Assembly: GCF_020099275.1 (NCBI RefSeq)
Contig: NZ_CP083646.1
Location: 1,922,001-1,986,000 of the forward strand
Reading direction: 5' to 3'
Length of the DNA stretch: 64,000 nt
From: Corynebacterium falsenii
GTDB lineage: Bacteria > Actinomycetota > Actinomycetes > Mycobacteriales > Mycobacteriaceae
A model generated the notes under the pieces. That model saw nothing but the letters and a program-made list of their open reading frames with translations, was not told the DNA's origin and did no database searches. A program made the position numbers and the translations under genes. Below, piece after piece: positions 39,388-48,395 of the stretch; positions within the stretch are counted from its first letter, which is position 1; each line of letters opens with the position of its first letter.

Positions 39388-40266
39388 TTACTTCTGACAC
39401 GTCGGGCAGTAATGGGAAGACCGGTTCATAAACTGCACGCGTTTGATCGGCGTGCCGCACACTCGGCATGGCCGACCCTCTTGCCCGTAAACGTTCAGGC
39501 TGCGAGAGAAATACCCCGAGGCACCATTGACGTTGACGTACAGCGAATCGAAGCTGGTGCCGCCCTGATCCAGCGCGGAGCGCATGACCTCCTCAGCCGC
39601 GAGGATGATCCTGCGGATCGTCGCCAGGCTCAGCGCGCTGGCTCGCCGCCGCGGGCGCACACCCGCGCGGAACAAGGCTTCATCCGCATAGATATTTCCA
39701 ATCCCGGATATCACGGTCTGGTCGAGCAACACCCGCTTGATTTCGGTGTTCTTGGTCTTGATGCGGCGCGCCACGGCGTCTAGGTCAAAGACCGGTTCCA
39801 GCGGATCAGCCGCAATATGAGCGACCGTGGTAGGAATCGTGGTCGGGATTGTGCTGGAAACACGGGCGGCTCGGCCAGGAGCCCCATACGGATCGGCGAC
39901 ACCGTCCACCACCCGCCACTGGCCGAACGTGCGTTGATCGACAAACGTCAGGTCCGTTCCATCGTCCAGGTGAGCCCTAATACGTACGTGAGGTGACACA
40001 ACTTGGTTGCGGGCTCCCACGAGCATCTGACCACTCATGCCCAGGTGAACATACAGTTTCTTACCGGTGGACAGATCCAACCAGAGGTACTTTCCACGGC
40101 GTGAGGTTGCGTCGACTGTGGCGTCGACCAAAAAAGACCGCAAAGAACCGCCTTCTTGGGCGCGGACCGCGCGCGGGTGGAGCACCTCGACATCGGTGAA
40201 GGTGCGGCCCACGAGGTGCGTGTCGAGGCCGCGGCGGACCACCTCAACCTCGGGGAGCTCAGGCAC
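39388..40266 (-). CDS. mutM: Formamidopyrimidine-DNA glycosylase
   Basis: A 292-residue Fpg/MutM that removes 8-oxoguanine and formamidopyrimidines and nicks the abasic site. The N-terminal catalytic PELPEVE motif (Pro2, Glu3 after Met removal) is intact, [10 protein letters not shown] contains the conserved Lys, and the C-terminal zinc finger has the CxxC...CxxC pattern (CRVCGTPI and YCPTC). The start is a GTG overlapping the end of rnc by 8 bases. A short insertion of Thr/Pro/Ile residues near 147-157 separates two strands. Co-transcribed with rnc and DUF177. Confidence 0.95.
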   Translation of the reverse strand: MPELPEVEVVRRGLDTHLVGRTFTDVEVLHPRAVRAQEGGSLRSFLVDATVDATSRRGKYLWLDLSTGKKLYVHLGMSGQMLVGARNQVVSPHVRIRAHLDDGTDLTFVDQRTFGQWRVVDGVADPYGAPGRAARVSSTIPTTIPTTVAHIAADPLEPVFDLDAVARRIKTKNTEIKRVLLDQTVISGIGNIYADEALFRAGVRPRRRASALSLATIRRIILAAEEVMRSALDQGGTSFDSLYVNVNGASGYFSRSLNVYGQEGRPCRVCGTPIKRVQFMNRSSHYCPTCQK

Positions 40267-40996
40267 GCTTGCGCAACTCCCCCACCGCAGCGCGGGCGGC
40301 GGCGTGCTCGGCTTCCTTCTTGGTGTGCCCGGTTCCCTTCGTGGTCAGGCGACCCTCGACCGTGAGAACGCTGTGGAACTCCTGGTCATGGGCGGGGCCG
40401 GTGGCCGAGGTCTCGTACTCGGGGGTCGGCAGCGACTGCTCGGACAGGGCCTCGAGCAGCACGGTCTTCCAGTCCATCGTCAGACCCGTCGTGGGAGCCT
40501 CCGTGATCCGAGAGGCGAAGATGCGCAACACCGTGGCGCGGGCGACCTCGAAGCCATGGTGCAGATAGATCGCACCGAGGATGGCCTCGACGGTGTCCTC
40601 GAGGATGGAGGTCTTGTCCTCGCCACCGGTGCGCATCTCGCCGCGACCGAGCAGAATGTACCGCCCCATGTCCAACTCGCGAGCCACCGAGGCCAGCGCG
40701 TGGCTATTCACCACGCCGGCGCGCATCTTCGAGATGTCTGACTCGCTGCGGTCCGGAAACTGGCGGTAGAGCTGCTCGGCGACGGACAGCCCCAGCACGG
40801 CGTCGCCCAAAAACTCGAGGCGCTCGTTATCGGGCAGGTTGTCGTTTTCGTTCGCGAAGGAGCGGTGAGTCAGGGCCAGGCGCAGCAGATCGTCTGGTAG
40901 ATCCACGCCCCAGGCTTCCAGGAGTGGGGCGTGATCGGTCTTGGAGTAGGCCGCGTTGAGGGCTGCTTCGCCGGTGAGGCGCCGTTTACGCGCCAC
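40259..40996 (-). CDS. rnc: Ribonuclease III
   Basis: A 245-residue RNase III, which cleaves double-stranded RNA in rRNA and mRNA processing. The signature [20 protein letters not shown] contains the catalytic Glu/Asp residues, [14 protein letters not shown] follows, and [16 protein letters not shown] carries the second metal-binding pair. The double-stranded-RNA-binding domain is at residues 165-240 ([21 protein letters not shown]). The start is a GTG that overlaps the end of the DUF177 gene by 11 bases, and its own end overlaps mutM, so three genes are translationally coupled. Confidence 0.95.
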   Translation of the reverse strand: MARKRRLTGEAALNAAYSKTDHAPLLEAWGVDLPDDLLRLALTHRSFANENDNLPDNERLEFLGDAVLGLSVAEQLYRQFPDRSESDISKMRAGVVNSHALASVARELDMGRYILLGRGEMRTGGEDKTSILEDTVEAILGAIYLHHGFEVARATVLRIFASRITEAPTTGLTMDWKTVLLEALSEQSLPTPEYETSATGPAHDQEFHSVLTVEGRLTTKGTGHTKKEAEHAAARAAVGELRKRA

Positions 40997-41567
40997 CTTT
41001 ACCTCCCTGCTGTGCTTGCTCTGCTTCGTCGGCCGCGTCCCCTACCTGGAACTTCTCCAGGCCTGCCCACCGGGGATCAGTCTTCTTCTCGGCGGCGACT
41101 TCCTCGGACACACCATCGGGCGCCGGGATGTCGTCGCGGCACGTCTGGTCGTAGTCAGCGCACACGGGGCTAAACGGCGCGTTGAGGCCGGCTTCGTCCA
41201 CCACGAGCTGAGTGATGTCCACCGCGTTGTCCTCGACGAGCAGCGGCTCGTCCTCGTCTTCTTCGGCCTCGTCCCCAGAGATGAAGTCGGCGTGGAAGCC
41301 GAACACATCAGAGATGGTGTAGGCGAACGTGGTGGTGATGTCCTGCAGGCACAGGGCGCACGTGCCCGTGGCTTCGCCGGTGACCTGGACGTTGGCCAGC
41401 ACGGCCTCACCCATATTCGCTAGGGTGCCGTGAACCTCCACGGGCGCGCCTTCTTCCACGGCGAGCATGTTGCCGCCCCAGCGGATCGGTGATGCGCCGG
41501 ACGTATCGACGGGTTCGGTGGCCCCGACGGCGATGTCATGGACAGGAAGAACGAAAGGGTTGCTCAT
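40986..41567 (-). CDS. DUF177 (YceD-like) protein
   Basis: A 193-residue protein of the YceD/DUF177 family. It begins with SNPFVLPVHDIAVGATEPV and carries the family Cys pair in GEATGTCALCLQDITTTFAY, followed by an acidic block rich in Glu and Asp around residues 100-125 and DQTCRDDIPAP near the end. In many bacteria yceD precedes rpmF; in actinobacteria it sits with rnc and mutM as here, and no rpmF follows. The function is unclear in bacteria; a link to rRNA or ribosome maturation has been suggested for relatives. The gene is 4 bases after sepIVA. Confidence 0.85.
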   Translation of the reverse strand: MSNPFVLPVHDIAVGATEPVDTSGASPIRWGGNMLAVEEGAPVEVHGTLANMGEAVLANVQVTGEATGTCALCLQDITTTFAYTISDVFGFHADFISGDEAEEDEDEPLLVEDNAVDITQLVVDEAGLNAPFSPVCADYDQTCRDDIPAPDGVSEEVAAEKKTDPRWAGLEKFQVGDAADEAEQAQQGGKGGA

Positions 41568-41571
41568 ACCC

Positions 41572-42318
41572 TTAATTTCTACCCGCCTCGCGCGTGTGAC
41601 GGTAACCGTGGTCGCGATCGGAGTGGTATCCCGAGGCTCCGGCGCCCTTGCGCAGCGCCGCGCGGTCGCGATTGACGGTGCGCAAGGTGGTGGTCAGCGA
41701 TTCCTCGAACTCTGCGAGGGTGGAGTCCACGTAGCGGTCGCATTCCGTGCGCAGGCGATCGGAATCGGCGTGGGCGGATTCCACGATGCGCTTGGCCTCG
41801 GCTTCGGCGTTGCGCACCACCTCGGACTCGGAGACGAGTCGCTGCTGCTCGGCGATGCCTTCGTCCACGGAGCGCTGGTAGGAGGCGTTGCCTTCGTCGA
41901 TGAGGCGGTCGGCCTCAGCGGCGGCGCGCGAGGTCACTTGCTCGTATTCGCGTCGGGCGTCGGTGACGAGGCGGTCGGCCTGGTCTTCGGCCTGGGCCAC
42001 GGTGGTGCTGGCGCGCTCTTGGGCATCGCTGATCATTTCTTCGGCCCGGGTGCGGGCGTCTGCGATAATTGCTTCGCGCTCGGCTTCGGCGTCGGAGATC
42101 ATGGCATCCGACTGGTCTTGCGCGTCGGCGATGATGTTGTCGCGATGATCCAGAACATCCTGGGCATCGTCCATTTCGATCGGAATCGCGTTGCGCATTT
42201 CGTCGAGGATGTCCAACACCTCGCGGCGCGGAACCATGCAGTTAGAGGTCATGGGCACGCTGTATGCCTGCTCCACCATCTGCTGAAGGTCGTCCATACC
42301 CTGGAATGTCTTGTACAT
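41572..42318 (-). CDS. sepIVA: SepIVA-type DivIVA-like coiled-coil protein
   Basis: A 248-residue protein of the mycobacterial Rv2927c (SepIVA) type, a DivIVA-like factor in septum formation and cell-wall metabolism. The first 60 residues (MYKTFQGMDDLQQMVEQAYSV-type start, VPRREVLDILDEMRNAIP) resemble the conserved lipid-binding or scaffold end, and residues 65-225 form a long coiled coil of Asp/Ala/Glu heptads (IIADARTRAEEMISDAQERA). The last 25 residues are basic and His/Arg-rich. The frame is open to 42378, but the ATG at 42318 gives the family start. Gene order with DUF177-rnc-mutM matches mycobacteria. Function is inferred by homology recall and position. Confidence 0.8.
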   Translation of the reverse strand: MYKTFQGMDDLQQMVEQAYSVPMTSNCMVPRREVLDILDEMRNAIPIEMDDAQDVLDHRDNIIADAQDQSDAMISDAEAEREAIIADARTRAEEMISDAQERASTTVAQAEDQADRLVTDARREYEQVTSRAAAEADRLIDEGNASYQRSVDEGIAEQQRLVSESEVVRNAEAEAKRIVESAHADSDRLRTECDRYVDSTLAEFEESLTTTLRTVNRDRAALRKGAGASGYHSDRDHGYRHTREAGRN

Positions 42319-42438
42319 GCCACCTACTGTGCCACGATTCCCCCGGTTGCGTTGGTCAAGACACACCACAACGGGCAACTTCGTTCACATGTTTCACATG
42401 TGCCCCGCCCGTCGTGGGCTTCCTTTCCCGTTCGACGT

Positions 42439-42921
42439 CTAAGCGAACTTCGCCTCCACGGCCTTAACGACAGGTTCGGGGAGCAGTCCCTGAACGTCGC
42501 CTCCGTACTTGGCAACTTCCTTGCAGAGTGTGGAGGACACATAGCCGTACTGCGGGCTGGTGAGCAGGAAATAGGTGTCCACCCCGGAGAGCCTGTGATT
42601 CATCTGTGCCATGGGCAGCTCGTACTCGTAGTCCAGGGAGCTGCGCAGACCCTTGACGAGGGCGTTGACGTTGTTGTCGACGAGGTAGTCCACGAGCAGC
42701 CGGTCCCAGGTGTCCACGGTGACGTTGCTGGGCGGGTTGTCGAGCGCCGCCAGGGATTCCTCGATGAGGCGCACCCGCTCTTCGGCACTGAACAGACCGT
42801 TCTTGTTGGGGTTGTACGTCACCAAGACCACGACCTCGTCCCACGTCGCGGCTGCTCGCGTGAAAATGTCGAGATGCCCCATGGTGACGGGGTCAAATGA
42901 TCCAGGGCAGACTACCTTCAT
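42439..42921 (-). CDS. coaD: Phosphopantetheine adenylyltransferase
   Basis: A 160-residue enzyme of coenzyme A synthesis (4'-phosphopantetheine plus ATP to dephospho-CoA). The nucleotidyltransferase motif GSFDPVTMGHLDIF is near the N-terminus and VKGLRSSLDYEYELPMAQMN and LTSPQYGYVSSTLCKEVAKYGG complete the active site. The frame extends upstream to 43020, but the ATG at 42921 gives the standard MKVVCPGSFDP start. It lies between rsmD and sepIVA; the gap to rsmD (125 bases) carries imperfect GGTTAG-type repeats. Confidence 0.95.
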   Translation of the reverse strand: MKVVCPGSFDPVTMGHLDIFTRAAATWDEVVVLVTYNPNKNGLFSAEERVRLIEESLAALDNPPSNVTVDTWDRLLVDYLVDNNVNALVKGLRSSLDYEYELPMAQMNHRLSGVDTYFLLTSPQYGYVSSTLCKEVAKYGGDVQGLLPEPVVKAVEAKFA

Positions 42922-43046
42922 GGCAACCAAGGTACACGCCTTGCCAGGCTTTCCACAGCTCGCCGGGCGAGAACTCTTCGGCCGCCTGCAGCAGTGGGCT
43001 GGATGCTTGGTTGAGTGCACGGTTAGGCGCTTGGTTAGATGCTCAG

Positions 43047-43613
43047 TTACACGCCCCGCCAGATGGCCATGTCGAAACGGGCGATGCCGAACGTACGCTT
43101 CTTGAGCTTCTGCCCGGTGGGCTCGAAGCCGTCGGGCCAGGCAGTCTCAGGTGACTGGCTGTGCCGTTCGACCACCACTACTGCATTGTCGGTCAGCAAC
43201 GGAATGAGCGCGTTGAGCATCTCCACGACCGCCTCATCGGCCAGTTCGTAGGGCGGGTCAGCCAGGACCATCGTGTAGTGATTGTGCGTGGCACCGGCAA
43301 TGAACACGGACGCCTTGGCTTCCACCACGCGCACATCGGCATCGGGAACCACCTTGGCGTTGTCCTTGATGACGGCCACGGCCTTGGCGTTGTTGTCCAC
43401 CAGGGTCACTTCCTGCGCGCCGCGCGACGCCGCCTCGAGCCCTAACGCTCCCGACCCCGCGAAGAGGTCGAGCACGACTTCGTCGGTGAATCCAAAGCGC
43501 ACCTGCAGGCTGGAAAACAGCCCCTCGCGTGCGCGGTCGCTCGTGGGGCGCGTGCCCTCCGAGGGCACCTTGATGTGCCGGCCGCGGGCGGTGCCGGAGA
43601 TAATGCGCGTCAC
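43047..43613 (-). CDS. rsmD: 16S rRNA (guanine966-N2)-methyltransferase
   Basis: A 188-residue SAM-dependent methyltransferase modifying 16S rRNA G966. It starts with TRIISGTARGRHIKVP, then VLDLFAGSGALGLEAASRGA (SAM motif I), and the catalytic VLADPPYELADEAV motif. I chose the GTG at 43613: GGAAGGA lies 9 bases upstream and the codon overlaps the stop of the biotinyl-domain gene in a GTGA arrangement, indicating translational coupling. coaD follows, the common pairing. Confidence 0.94.
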   Translation of the reverse strand: MTRIISGTARGRHIKVPSEGTRPTSDRAREGLFSSLQVRFGFTDEVVLDLFAGSGALGLEAASRGAQEVTLVDNNAKAVAVIKDNAKVVPDADVRVVEAKASVFIAGATHNHYTMVLADPPYELADEAVVEMLNALIPLLTDNAVVVVERHSQSPETAWPDGFEPTGQKLKKRTFGIARFDMAIWRGV

Positions 43614-43852
43614 TGGAGATCGTCCTTCCATTCGTGTGCGGGTAGTGCCTCAATCTCGAGCAGAACGTCTCCCCCGCTAACATTGGAAAAATCCGACAGT
43701 GCCACATGCCGGATGATGCCGGGGCCGGGCGCCAGCACGGGAGCTTCGAGCTTCACTGCTTCCACCGTGGCCAATTCCGCACCGGTGTCCACTTGGTCGC
43801 CCTCGGCCACCGCGTAGTGAACAATTCCCGCGAAGGGAGCACAGATTCTCAT
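43610..43852 (-). CDS. Stand-alone biotinyl-domain (biotin carrier) protein with variant VKL motif
   Basis: An 80-residue single-domain protein with the biotinyl/lipoyl fold: MRICAPFAGIVHYAVAEGDQ, then ATVEAVKLEAPVLAPGPGII. Lys34 would be the biotin site. The usual acceptor motif is EAMKM; here the flanking Met residues are Val and Leu. In mycobacteria the pyruvate carboxylase gene, which ends in such a domain, occupies this position beside rsmD and coaD, so this may be a remnant or a true small carrier for an acyl-CoA carboxylase. A frame runs upstream to 43918, but that part has no family match. A TACAAT box ends 7 bases before the ATG, so a leaderless transcript is possible. Confidence 0.75.
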   Translation of the reverse strand: MRICAPFAGIVHYAVAEGDQVDTGAELATVEAVKLEAPVLAPGPGIIRHVALSDFSNVSGGDVLLEIEALPAHEWKDDLQ

Positions 43853-43892
43853 GCCTGCGATTGTATAAGCCAGTGCCCGATCAAGCCCGAAC

Positions 43893-43934
43893 GCCCTGGG
43901 CCAACCGCCCTGGACCAATCACCCTGGACCAACC
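43893..43934. repeat. 14-bp degenerate tandem repeat, three units
   Basis: Units at 43893-43906, 43907-43920 and 43921-43934 share the CCCTGG-CCAA core with two or three differences. They lie in the gap between recG and the biotinyl-domain gene. Confidence 0.65.
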
Positions 43935-43940
43935 GCGCAG

Positions 43941-46118
43941 CTAACTGCGCTCGATGTAGTCCTGGTCCTCGATCTCGATGTCGGCAACCAGCGCCCGAGC
44001 CCAATCCTCGTCATAGGCCACCAACTCCCCGGCGTAGTCGCGGGCTTGCTCGATGATGTCGGCATCCGTGGCCAAGTCCAGCAGCGTGGCCCGGCGCGCG
44101 CGGGCACCGGATTGACTCTGACCAAGCACGTCGCCCTCGGAACGGTTGCGCAGGTCCATTTCCGCGAGCTCAAAGCCATCGTGGGTGTGGGCCACCGTGG
44201 CCAGCCGCTGGTAGCTGGGACTATCGGGAGGGACCGTGGTAAGCAGCAGGCACACCGCGTCTCCGCTGCCTCGGCCCACTCGGCCACGGAGTTGATGCAG
44301 TTGGGACATGCCGAAGTTTTCGGCGTCGACGATGACCATCATCGTGGCGTTGGGAACATCCACGCCGACCTCGATGACCGTGGTGGCCACCACCACGTTG
44401 ATATGGCCGGCGGCGAAGTCGGTCATCACGGCGTCTTTGTCCTCGGCGGACATGCGGCCGTGCAGGATGGCCACGTGATATCCGGCGAGCGGGTCGGAAA
44501 GCAGGCGGTCGTACCACCACTGCACGCCCCGCTCGCCGTCAATCTTGGGGACTACCACGAAGGCCTGGCGGCCACTGTCGATCTCCTCGCGCATCCTCTC
44601 CCAGATGCGGTCAAACCACCGTTGGTTGCTTTCCGGAACCACAGTGGTGCTCACCGTTCCGCGGCCTGCCGGAAGCCCGGGAAGGCGCACGGGTGTGAGG
44701 TCGCCGAACATTGTCATCGCCACGGTGCGCGGGATGGGCGTGGCGGTCATGACGAGCATGTGGGGAGTGCGGTCCACCGGCGCGTCTTCTCTCAACTTGT
44801 CGCGCTGGCGCACGCCGAAGCGGTGTTGTTCATCCACAACCACGAGGCCAAGGCTGTAGAACTCCACCGCGTCCTGAATAACGGCGTGGGTGCCCACCAC
44901 GATGTTTGTTTGACCACTGACGATATCGAGCAGATTCTTTTTCCGCACGGCCGTCTTCTGGGAGCCAGTGAGGACGGTGACGGACACGTTGTGCCCGCTG
45001 AGCAGGCTCATGAGTGTGCGGGCGTGCTGGACGGCCAGGACTTCCGTCGGTGCGATGAAGGCGCATTGGAAGCCGGAGTCCACCGCCTGGAGCATGGCCA
45101 GCAGGGCCACGACAGTCTTGCCCGAGCCCACCTCTCCTTGCAGCATGAGGTTGGCCGGGTGGGTGTTGTCGAGGGCTGCGCTGATCGTGCCGATCGCGGA
45201 CTCCTGCCCGGCGCTGAGTTCATAGGGCAGGCTCGCCCGTACCCCGGCGGTCAGCTCGCCTGGGGCGAGGGCGGGCGCCGTGCGCTTCGTGGCATCGGCG
45301 CGGCGCAGCGCCATGATGAGTTGCAGCTCGAGAGCCTCGTTGAACTTCAACCGCCATTGCGCGCGGTAGGGGCCGTCTTCGGGTGGCTGGTGGATCTGGC
45401 GCAGGGCGGTATCGAAATCCACCATCGGCTCGCCCTCGGGGTCATTCGGCCACGCGGGGACATTGGATTTTGCGGCATTGGGTTCCGAGCTGTGCGGCAG
45501 CACCTCGCCCACATGATCCATGGCGGTGAGCACCTTATCCATGACGCCGATGAGCTCGGCGGTCGAAGTTCCCGGCAGGCGCTTGTAGCTGGGCAGCCAC
45601 GGTTTGGTGAGCAGCTCTTCGGCGGCGAACTCAGAGCCGGCCACGTCCACGATTGTCTTCAGTGGCCCGAAGGCGCCGAACTTCGCACCCTCGGCGGGAA
45701 ACATGGTCACGTAGCTGGGGTTTTTCAGCTGCCATCGATCCCGGAAGATATCCAGCTTTCCGTGCAGCAACACGATGGTGCCGGGCTGTAGGAAGGCCTG
45801 GTGCATGGCGGGGTTTCCGAATAGTGCGGATTCCATCTCCATGGTGCCGTCGGTAAAGCGGAACGTCACGATAGTGCGTGGACCCCGGGGCGAATTGTTG
45901 TCTCGCCGCTGAACCGACAGAATCTTGGCCACGCATGTGTAGGCCTCTCCCACGGAGAAAACGTCAAGAGACTGGGTGGACCCGAGGCGCACATAGTCGC
46001 GCGGGTAGTTGAGCACGGCGTCGGTGATGGTCTTTAGTCCCGGCTTGTCTGCCAAACGTCGTCCGCGATCGGCCCCCACCACGCGGGATAGCGGCCGCGG
46101 GTCCTGCCAGCCCAGCAT
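43941..46118 (-). CDS. recG: ATP-dependent DNA helicase RecG
   Basis: A 725-residue RecG, which reverses stalled forks and processes Holliday junctions. The N-terminal wedge/OB domain covers residues 60-170 (YTCVAKILSVQRRDNN); helicase motifs are GEVGSGKTVVALLAML (I), AFIAPTEVLAVQHA (Ia), DEQHRFGVRQRDKL (II), MTATPIPRTVAMTMFGDL (III) and VATTVIEVGVDVPNATMMV plus QLHQLRGRVGRG (V-VI). Start ATG at 46118; its ribosome binding site GGAG overlaps the stop of the DAK2 gene, so the two are coupled. This DAK2-recG order is common in Gram-positive bacteria. Confidence 0.95.
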   Translation of the reverse strand: MLGWQDPRPLSRVVGADRGRRLADKPGLKTITDAVLNYPRDYVRLGSTQSLDVFSVGEAYTCVAKILSVQRRDNNSPRGPRTIVTFRFTDGTMEMESALFGNPAMHQAFLQPGTIVLLHGKLDIFRDRWQLKNPSYVTMFPAEGAKFGAFGPLKTIVDVAGSEFAAEELLTKPWLPSYKRLPGTSTAELIGVMDKVLTAMDHVGEVLPHSSEPNAAKSNVPAWPNDPEGEPMVDFDTALRQIHQPPEDGPYRAQWRLKFNEALELQLIMALRRADATKRTAPALAPGELTAGVRASLPYELSAGQESAIGTISAALDNTHPANLMLQGEVGSGKTVVALLAMLQAVDSGFQCAFIAPTEVLAVQHARTLMSLLSGHNVSVTVLTGSQKTAVRKKNLLDIVSGQTNIVVGTHAVIQDAVEFYSLGLVVVDEQHRFGVRQRDKLREDAPVDRTPHMLVMTATPIPRTVAMTMFGDLTPVRLPGLPAGRGTVSTTVVPESNQRWFDRIWERMREEIDSGRQAFVVVPKIDGERGVQWWYDRLLSDPLAGYHVAILHGRMSAEDKDAVMTDFAAGHINVVVATTVIEVGVDVPNATMMVIVDAENFGMSQLHQLRGRVGRGSGDAVCLLLTTVPPDSPSYQRLATVAHTHDGFELAEMDLRNRSEGDVLGQSQSGARARRATLLDLATDADIIEQARDYAGELVAYDEDWARALVADIEIEDQDYIERS

Positions 46119-46121
46119 GGG

Positions 46122-47630
46122 TTACTCCACTCCGATCTGCACTGCCGTATCGCCGGCGCCCAGCCCATCGGCCTGGTAGGCGTCGATGAGCAGGTCGGGG
46201 TACAGCTCCGTGAAGGTCTCTTTGACCTCCTCGATGCGCTGGGTGTTCATGTCCGGCCCGGACCACAGGATCGTCACCAGCTCTCCCCCATCAGCGAGCA
46301 ATTCGTTGAGGGTTTGCTCCAACGCTTCGGCACTGCAGCTGACGGATCGTTGGGCGGCGACGGCGTCAAGCATCTCCTCAACGTTATCGTCCCACTCGGC
46401 TGCTGGGTCGTGCACTGCCAAGGCTGCCAGGCCTCCCACGAAGGCCTTCGTGTCGATGATGTCCAGCCGGCGGTCAGTTGCCGCCAGGCCAGAAGTATCG
46501 AAGCCGTTGGTGAGGATCGCGACGTTACCGGAGCCGGTCTGTGACAGTGCGTCCTCAAGGGCCTGGTGGTCGGCCTCTTGGTCGTTGTTCCAGGTCAGGG
46601 AGACGGCACCCGCCTTCTCGAAGACGGCCGCCACGCCCTTGGCGTTCGTTAAGGCGATGATGGGGATGGCGGGCAGCTGTTCTTGGTCTACGTCGCGCTC
46701 TGGGAGCACTTCAATCCGCAGGCGGGTGACGGTACCGAGGGAGAATGCCTTTTCGATAACCGGGCCTGCGGCGCGCGTGTGGACGTGGACGGTGGCTTCC
46801 GAGTCGCTGATGGGGCCGATGATGACAGAGTTGCCGTGATCCTCCAAGAACTCCCGGAGTTCAGCCACTGCATCCGAGCTGGGATCTGCCTCGAAGAAGA
46901 ACATGACTTCCAGCTCGCAAGAGCGGGCGTGCACGGGAGCGTCCGTGCTCGCGTCTGTGCCAGAGACTCTGCCAGTGTCTGTGCCAGCATCTGTGCTCGA
47001 GTGCGCGCCCTCTGCATCCACGCCTTCCGCCGTATCGAGCACGTCGTACAGCGCCTGCAGAATGACCACGAGCCCGCGACCACCCGCATCCACTACACCA
47101 GCCTTGGCCAGCACCGGCAGCTGCGAGGGAGTGTTTTCCAGCGCCTCTTCCGCAGACGCCAAAGCGCGGGCCACAGAGTCGCGCAGAGATTCCTTGCCCG
47201 CTGCCGCTCCGCGGGCCGCCGCATCCAGCACGCTCACCACGGTCCCCTCCACCGGGCTGGAGATCGCCGAGCGCACGAACCCGCCGGCCTGGCGCAGCAT
47301 CGCCGCCACCGCGGCACCGTTGACCGGCCCGCGAGCAGCGGTATCCGCCAAAGCGCGAAGCACCTGGCTCAGCACCACCCCGGAGTTTCCCCGGGCCCCG
47401 CGCACCGCTCCGGATGCCAGGGCGGCGGTAACCTCAGCGGTGTTGTGCTCGTCCACGCTCTCCGAAGACTCACACGCCTCAGTCATCGTGTGAGCCATGT
47501 TGGAGCCCGTGTCCGAGTCAGGGATGGGGAAAACGTTGAGACTGTTGATCTCCGACTGCTTCTCCCGCAATCCCTTGGCGGCCCGGCGCGCCCATTGCAC
47601 GATGAGGGGGCCGTCGAGGTTTTCTGCCAT
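46122..47630 (-). CDS. DAK2-domain protein, FakA/YloV family
   Basis: A 502-residue protein. The N-terminal DAK2 kinase domain (residues 1-200) has QSEINSLNVFPIPDSDTGSN, the ATP/metal-binding Asp cluster, with GNSGVVLSQVLRAL and VVDAGGRGLVVILQ further on. A linker rich in Asp, Thr and Ser at about 215-245 is encoded by degenerate DNA repeats (46920-47000). The rest resembles the YloV C-terminal part. Firmicute FakA phosphorylates fatty acids held by FakB for lipid synthesis; whether this protein does so is unknown, and no fakB is in the window. The ATG at 47630 is chosen because MAENLDGPLIVQWARRA is the family start, although the frame is open to 47981. Confidence 0.85.
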   Translation of the reverse strand: MAENLDGPLIVQWARRAAKGLREKQSEINSLNVFPIPDSDTGSNMAHTMTEACESSESVDEHNTAEVTAALASGAVRGARGNSGVVLSQVLRALADTAARGPVNGAAVAAMLRQAGGFVRSAISSPVEGTVVSVLDAAARGAAAGKESLRDSVARALASAEEALENTPSQLPVLAKAGVVDAGGRGLVVILQALYDVLDTAEGVDAEGAHSSTDAGTDTGRVSGTDASTDAPVHARSCELEVMFFFEADPSSDAVAELREFLEDHGNSVIIGPISDSEATVHVHTRAAGPVIEKAFSLGTVTRLRIEVLPERDVDQEQLPAIPIIALTNAKGVAAVFEKAGAVSLTWNNDQEADHQALEDALSQTGSGNVAILTNGFDTSGLAATDRRLDIIDTKAFVGGLAALAVHDPAAEWDDNVEEMLDAVAAQRSVSCSAEALEQTLNELLADGGELVTILWSGPDMNTQRIEEVKETFTELYPDLLIDAYQADGLGAGDTAVQIGVE

Positions 47631-47640
47631 GGTCTTAACC

Positions 47641-48303
47641 CTAACGTCCAAGGTTCCAATCCACGGGATCAGCACCCTGTTCCGCGAGAATTTGGTTTGC
47701 CCGGCTAAACGGCCGGGAGCCGAAAAATCCGCGGTAGGCAGACAGAGGTGACGGGTGCGGAGATTGCACGCACCGGTGCGCCCCAATGGTCGGCGCGAAC
47801 TGCTGCGCCGTGCGGCCCCAGAGAATTCCAGCGACCTGCTCGTTCTGGGCGACTTGCGCGATGGCGGCGTCGGTAATCTTCTCCCATCCAATATTGCGGT
47901 GGCTCCCAGCGGCACCGGCCCGAACGGTGAGGACTCTGTTGAGCAGCAGCACGCCCTGGCGGAACCACGGGGTGAGGTCACCGCTGGTCGGACGCGGCAG
48001 GCCGAGGTCCTCGGAGTACTCGGTGTAGATATTCACCAGCGACTTCGGCAGCGGCACCCCGGGCGGCAGCTCCGCCGAAAATGCCAAGCCCACGGAGTGG
48101 CCCGGCGTAGGATACGGATCCTGGCCGACGATCACCACCTTGACTTGTGAGGGCGGTAGTTCGAAAGCGCGGAGGATGCGGGATTGTTCCGGCAGGATGT
48201 GCTCGCCTTGGGCAGCTCGCTGTTCCACGTCCTGCAGCATTTCTTCCACGCCGGGGAGGTTCCAGTCCGGATGAAGGGGGCGCAGGTAGTCTTCCGCAGC
48301 CAT
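47641..48303 (-). CDS. ung: Uracil-DNA glycosylase
   Basis: A 220-residue family 1 uracil-DNA glycosylase. The catalytic water-activating motif VVIVGQDPYPTPGHSVGLAF is intact, and the C-terminal QSPHPSPLSAYRGFFGSRPF carries the His-containing DNA intercalation loop. The ATG at 48303 is preferred; the frame is open to 48393 but the extra residues are not family-like. It starts 92 bases after thiL and ends 10 bases before the DAK2 gene, so thiL-ung-DAK2-recG may be one transcript. Confidence 0.95.
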   Translation of the reverse strand: MAAEDYLRPLHPDWNLPGVEEMLQDVEQRAAQGEHILPEQSRILRAFELPPSQVKVVIVGQDPYPTPGHSVGLAFSAELPPGVPLPKSLVNIYTEYSEDLGLPRPTSGDLTPWFRQGVLLLNRVLTVRAGAAGSHRNIGWEKITDAAIAQVAQNEQVAGILWGRTAQQFAPTIGAHRCVQSPHPSPLSAYRGFFGSRPFSRANQILAEQGADPVDWNLGR

Positions 48304-48395
48304 TGAAGGGCAATGCTCGCTTTCTCGTGTGGTCACGTGGTTCGTGGTCGTGATCGTGGAACGTTTTCTATTCGGCGTCCATTCGGAGCGCACTG

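Noticed and set aside
44046..45791. 581-codon open frame opposite recG
   Set aside because: Antisense of recG, whose helicase motifs are intact; no ribosome binding site or family resemblance.
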